This document shows, in pieces, positions 11,843-13,658 of a stretch of DNA of 13,658 nt. The first letter of the stretch is position 1. Each line of letters opens with the position of its first letter. The notes under the pieces are model-generated. The model did no database searches and was not told the origin of the DNA. It was given only the letters and a program-made list of their open reading frames with translations. The stretch spans positions 1 through 13,658 of the forward strand of contig CABUPZ010000066.1 in the NCBI GenBank assembly GCA_902493585.1, read 5' to 3'. The translations under genes were made by a program, and so were the position numbers. This DNA comes from an uncultured Fusicatenibacter sp. (lineage in GTDB: Bacteria; Bacillota; Clostridia; Lachnospirales; Lachnospiraceae).

Positions 11843-11861
11843 CTGCAAGATGTCAGGTTTC

Positions 11862-11957
11862 AAAAACGCCCGCCTTTCCGTGCATTTCTCCGGCCGGTCC
11901 GAACCTTTCATTTCTGAAGTTCCGGACAGACCGAAGATCCGCTTTTCAAAGACGGGC
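11862..11957 (-). terminator. Long extended-hairpin terminator of pgk-tpiA
   Basis: Outer arms 11868-11877 and 11948-11957 pair over ten positions; the one exception (11873 with 11952) is a G-U wobble only on minus-strand RNA. An inner imperfect stem joins GGTCCGAAC (11896-11904) with GTTCCGGAC (11919-11927). On the minus strand the structure ends in GCGTTTTTG, with five T residues at 11862-11866. It starts about 10 bp after the tpiA stop. The 70-base interior is unusually large for an intrinsic terminator. Confidence 0.7.
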
Positions 11958-11966
11958 ATTTAAGTT

Positions 11967-12719
11967 TTATTTTTTATAATTTACAATCTCGCCGAACTCC
12001 GGTTTCAGGGAAGCGCCGCCTACCAGTCCGCCATCGATATCCGGCTGTGCGAACAGTTCCGGAGCAGTCTTTGCATTGACAGATCCGCCATACTGGATAC
12101 GGATCTCTGCTGCTGTAGCGTCATCGTAGATTTCCGCAATGCACTCACGAATGCCCTTGCATACTTCCTGCGCCTGCTCTGTGGTAGCCGTTTTTCCTGT
12201 GCCGATCGCCCAGATTGGCTCATAAGCGATAACCGCTTTCTTCGCCTGCTCTGCAGTCACGTTCTGGAATCCGACCTTTACCTGCTGACGGATAAAGTCC
12301 ATGGTCACGCCCTGCTCTCTCTGCTCCAGAGTTTCACCACAGCACATGATCGGAGTAATTCCATGCTCAAATGCTTTCAACATTTTCTTATTTACCGTCT
12401 CGGAAGTCTCCGCAAAGTATTCTCTTCTCTCAGAATGTCCGAGAACTACGTATTTTACGCCTGCATCAACCAGCATTGCCGGGGAGATTTCTCCCGTGTA
12501 AGCGCCTTTTTCTTCGAAATACATGTTTTCTGCGCCTACCTGAATGTTGGTACCCTTTGCAGCCTCCACAACCGGAAGAATGTCGATCGCCGGAACACAG
12601 AATACCACGTCAACTTCTTCGTTGTTTACCAGCGGTTTCAGTGTATTTACCAGCTCTACTGCCTCACTTGGAGTCATATTCATCTTCCAGTTTCCAGCAA
12701 TGATCTTCTTTCTTTCCAT
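11967..12719 (-). CDS. tpiA: Triosephosphate isomerase
   Basis: Interconverts dihydroxyacetone phosphate and glyceraldehyde 3-phosphate in glycolysis; cytoplasmic dimer. The 250-residue product has normal length and every active-site residue: Asn10 and Lys12 in AGNWKMN, His95 in LGHSERR, catalytic Glu167 in AYEPIWAIGTG, the flexible loop 6 that follows, and the phosphate-binding YGGSV (210-214) and GGLVGGASL (230-238). The ATG at 12719 has GGGGAG seven bases upstream, overlapping the pgk stop region. The gap to pgk is 13 bp, so translation is closely coupled. It ends with a long hairpin terminator, which closes the glycolytic transcript before ridA. Confidence 0.98.
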   Translation of the reverse strand: MERKKIIAGNWKMNMTPSEAVELVNTLKPLVNNEEVDVVFCVPAIDILPVVEAAKGTNIQVGAENMYFEEKGAYTGEISPAMLVDAGVKYVVLGHSERREYFAETSETVNKKMLKAFEHGITPIMCCGETLEQREQGVTMDFIRQQVKVGFQNVTAEQAKKAVIAYEPIWAIGTGKTATTEQAQEVCKGIRECIAEIYDDATAAEIRIQYGGSVNAKTAPELFAQPDIDGGLVGGASLKPEFGEIVNYKK

Positions 12720-12733
12720 GACAATACTCCCCT

Positions 12734-13658
12734 TTATTTATCGTTTGCTGCTGCTACGCCCGGCAGTTCCTTGCCTTCCAGGAATTCCAGAGAAGCGCCG
12801 CCGCCTGTGGAGATATGAGTCATCTTGTCACCGTATCCCAGCTGATTTACCGCTGCTGCAGAATCACCGCCGCCGATGATCGTAACCGCGTCTGTCTCAG
12901 CCAGCGCTGCTGCAACTGCTTTGGTTCCCTCTGCAAATTTCGGCATCTCGAAGCATCCCATCGGTCCGTTCCATACGACGGTCTTTGCATCCTTTACCGC
13001 ATCACTGAACAGTTTCTCTGTTTCAGGTCCGATATCCATGCCTTCCCAGCCATCCGGGATCTCGCCGCTCTTAACAATCTGCATATTGCAGTCATTGGAG
13101 AACGCGTCGCCGATTCTGTGGTCTACCGGAAGCAGCAGTTTTACGCCTTTTTCCTCTGCCTTTTTCAGCATGTCCAGAGCGTACTCCAGATAGTCGTCCT
13201 CACAAAGAGAAGTACCGATCTTTCCGCCCTGTGCCTTGGAGAAGGTATAAGCCATACCGCCGCCGATGATCAGTGTATCTACTTTGTCCAGCAGACGGTT
13301 GATAACGGAAATCTTGCTGGAAACTTTTGCTCCGCCCAGAATCGCTACGAACGGACGGGTCGGATGATCCACTGCGTTGCCAAGGAAATCGATCTCTTTC
13401 TGCATCAGATATCCTACCACGCAGGTATCTACATATTTGGTAACACCCACATTGGAGCAGTGTGCACGGTGTGCGGTTCCGAATGCGTCATTTACATATA
13501 CGTCGCACAGGGAAGCCAGCTCCTGGCTGAATTTATCTTCGTTCTTTGTCTCTTCTGCACGATAACGTGTGTTCTCCAGAAGGATCACATCGCCGTCTTT
13601 CATTGCCGCAACAGCAGCCTTTGCGTTCGGTCCAACCACCTCAGGATCCGCAGCAAAT
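12734..13658 (-). CDS. pgk: Phosphoglycerate kinase, 5' end beyond the window
   Basis: Transfers phosphate from 1,3-bisphosphoglycerate to ADP, the first ATP-yielding step of glycolysis. About 307 residues are visible; the family has about 395, so roughly 90 N-terminal residues lie outside the window. The frame stays open to the edge, and the GTG at 13639 is an internal valine in DPEVVGPNAKAA, not a start. Visible motifs, in order: LLENTRYRAEE, NDAFGTAHRAH, AILGGAKVSSKI, IGGGMAYTF, the nucleotide-binding GPMGCFEMPKFAEGT, IIGGGDSAAAV and the C-terminal HISTGGGASLEFLEGKELPG. It is followed by tpiA after 14 bp. gap is a likely upstream neighbour by comparison with other Firmicutes, but is not seen here. 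Confidence 0.98.
   Translation of the reverse strand, partial: FAADPEVVGPNAKAAVAAMKDGDVILLENTRYRAEETKNEDKFSQELASLCDVYVNDAFGTAHRAHCSNVGVTKYVDTCVVGYLMQKEIDFLGNAVDHPTRPFVAILGGAKVSSKISVINRLLDKVDTLIIGGGMAYTFSKAQGGKIGTSLCEDDYLEYALDMLKKAEEKGVKLLLPVDHRIGDAFSNDCNMQIVKSGEIPDGWEGMDIGPETEKLFSDAVKDAKTVVWNGPMGCFEMPKFAEGTKAVAAALAETDAVTIIGGGDSAAAVNQLGYGDKMTHISTGGGASLEFLEGKELPGVAAANDK

Noticed and set aside
13637..13639. GTG as the start of pgk
   Set aside because: The frame continues in phase to the window edge and encodes conserved Pgk residues (ADPEVVGPNAK); the true start is outside.

Overview
The window looks like chromosomal DNA of a low-to-moderate-GC Gram-positive anaerobe, most likely a Clostridia / Lachnospiraceae-type Firmicute. 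This is an inference from the strong AGGAGG-type ribosome binding sites, the lipoprotein-anchored substrate-binding protein, the ArgR-like box, the FtsX-type ABC transporter paired with a two-component system, and the glycolytic gene order. No rRNA, tRNA, CRISPR array, transposase or phage gene is visible.

From the right edge, reading leftward on the minus strand: pgk (5' end cut by the window) and tpiA are tightly coupled and end in a long hairpin terminator. Next come ridA and hom (imine/enamine deaminase and homoserine dehydrogenase), and then a three-gene polar amino-acid ABC importer: lipoprotein, permease, ATPase. The importer has its own promoter and a probable ArgR operator, plus a partial terminator after the lipoprotein gene. 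A separate convergent block on the plus strand (2351-7225) holds an OmpR-type response regulator, a histidine kinase, an ABC ATPase and a large FtsX-type permease. It looks like a BceRSAB-style sensing/export or cell-envelope-defence module with an unusual topology. Left of it, divergently transcribed, is gpmI on the minus strand with a strong promoter. The leftmost 490 bp are non-coding but rich in hairpins.

Functionally, pgk, tpiA and gpmI are lower and middle glycolysis. hom and ridA belong to Asp-family amino-acid synthesis and its damage control. The importer probably brings in a basic or polar amino acid. The plus-strand cassette separates gpmI from the pgk-tpiA side by about 10 kb, together with the amino-acid genes.

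The most striking observation is that the importer's substrate-binding lipoprotein appears circularly permuted. The segment that normally ends a SBP_bac_3 protein sits at the N-terminus right after the lipobox, and the protein stops where that segment should begin. Other notable items are an 11-bp-phased direct repeat (GTCACT-N5-GTCACT) directly upstream of an extended -10 in front of the FtsX-type ABC genes, a likely response-regulator operator; ARG-box-like sites at the importer promoter; and a cluster of hairpins and CAGAGGT repeats downstream of gpmI.
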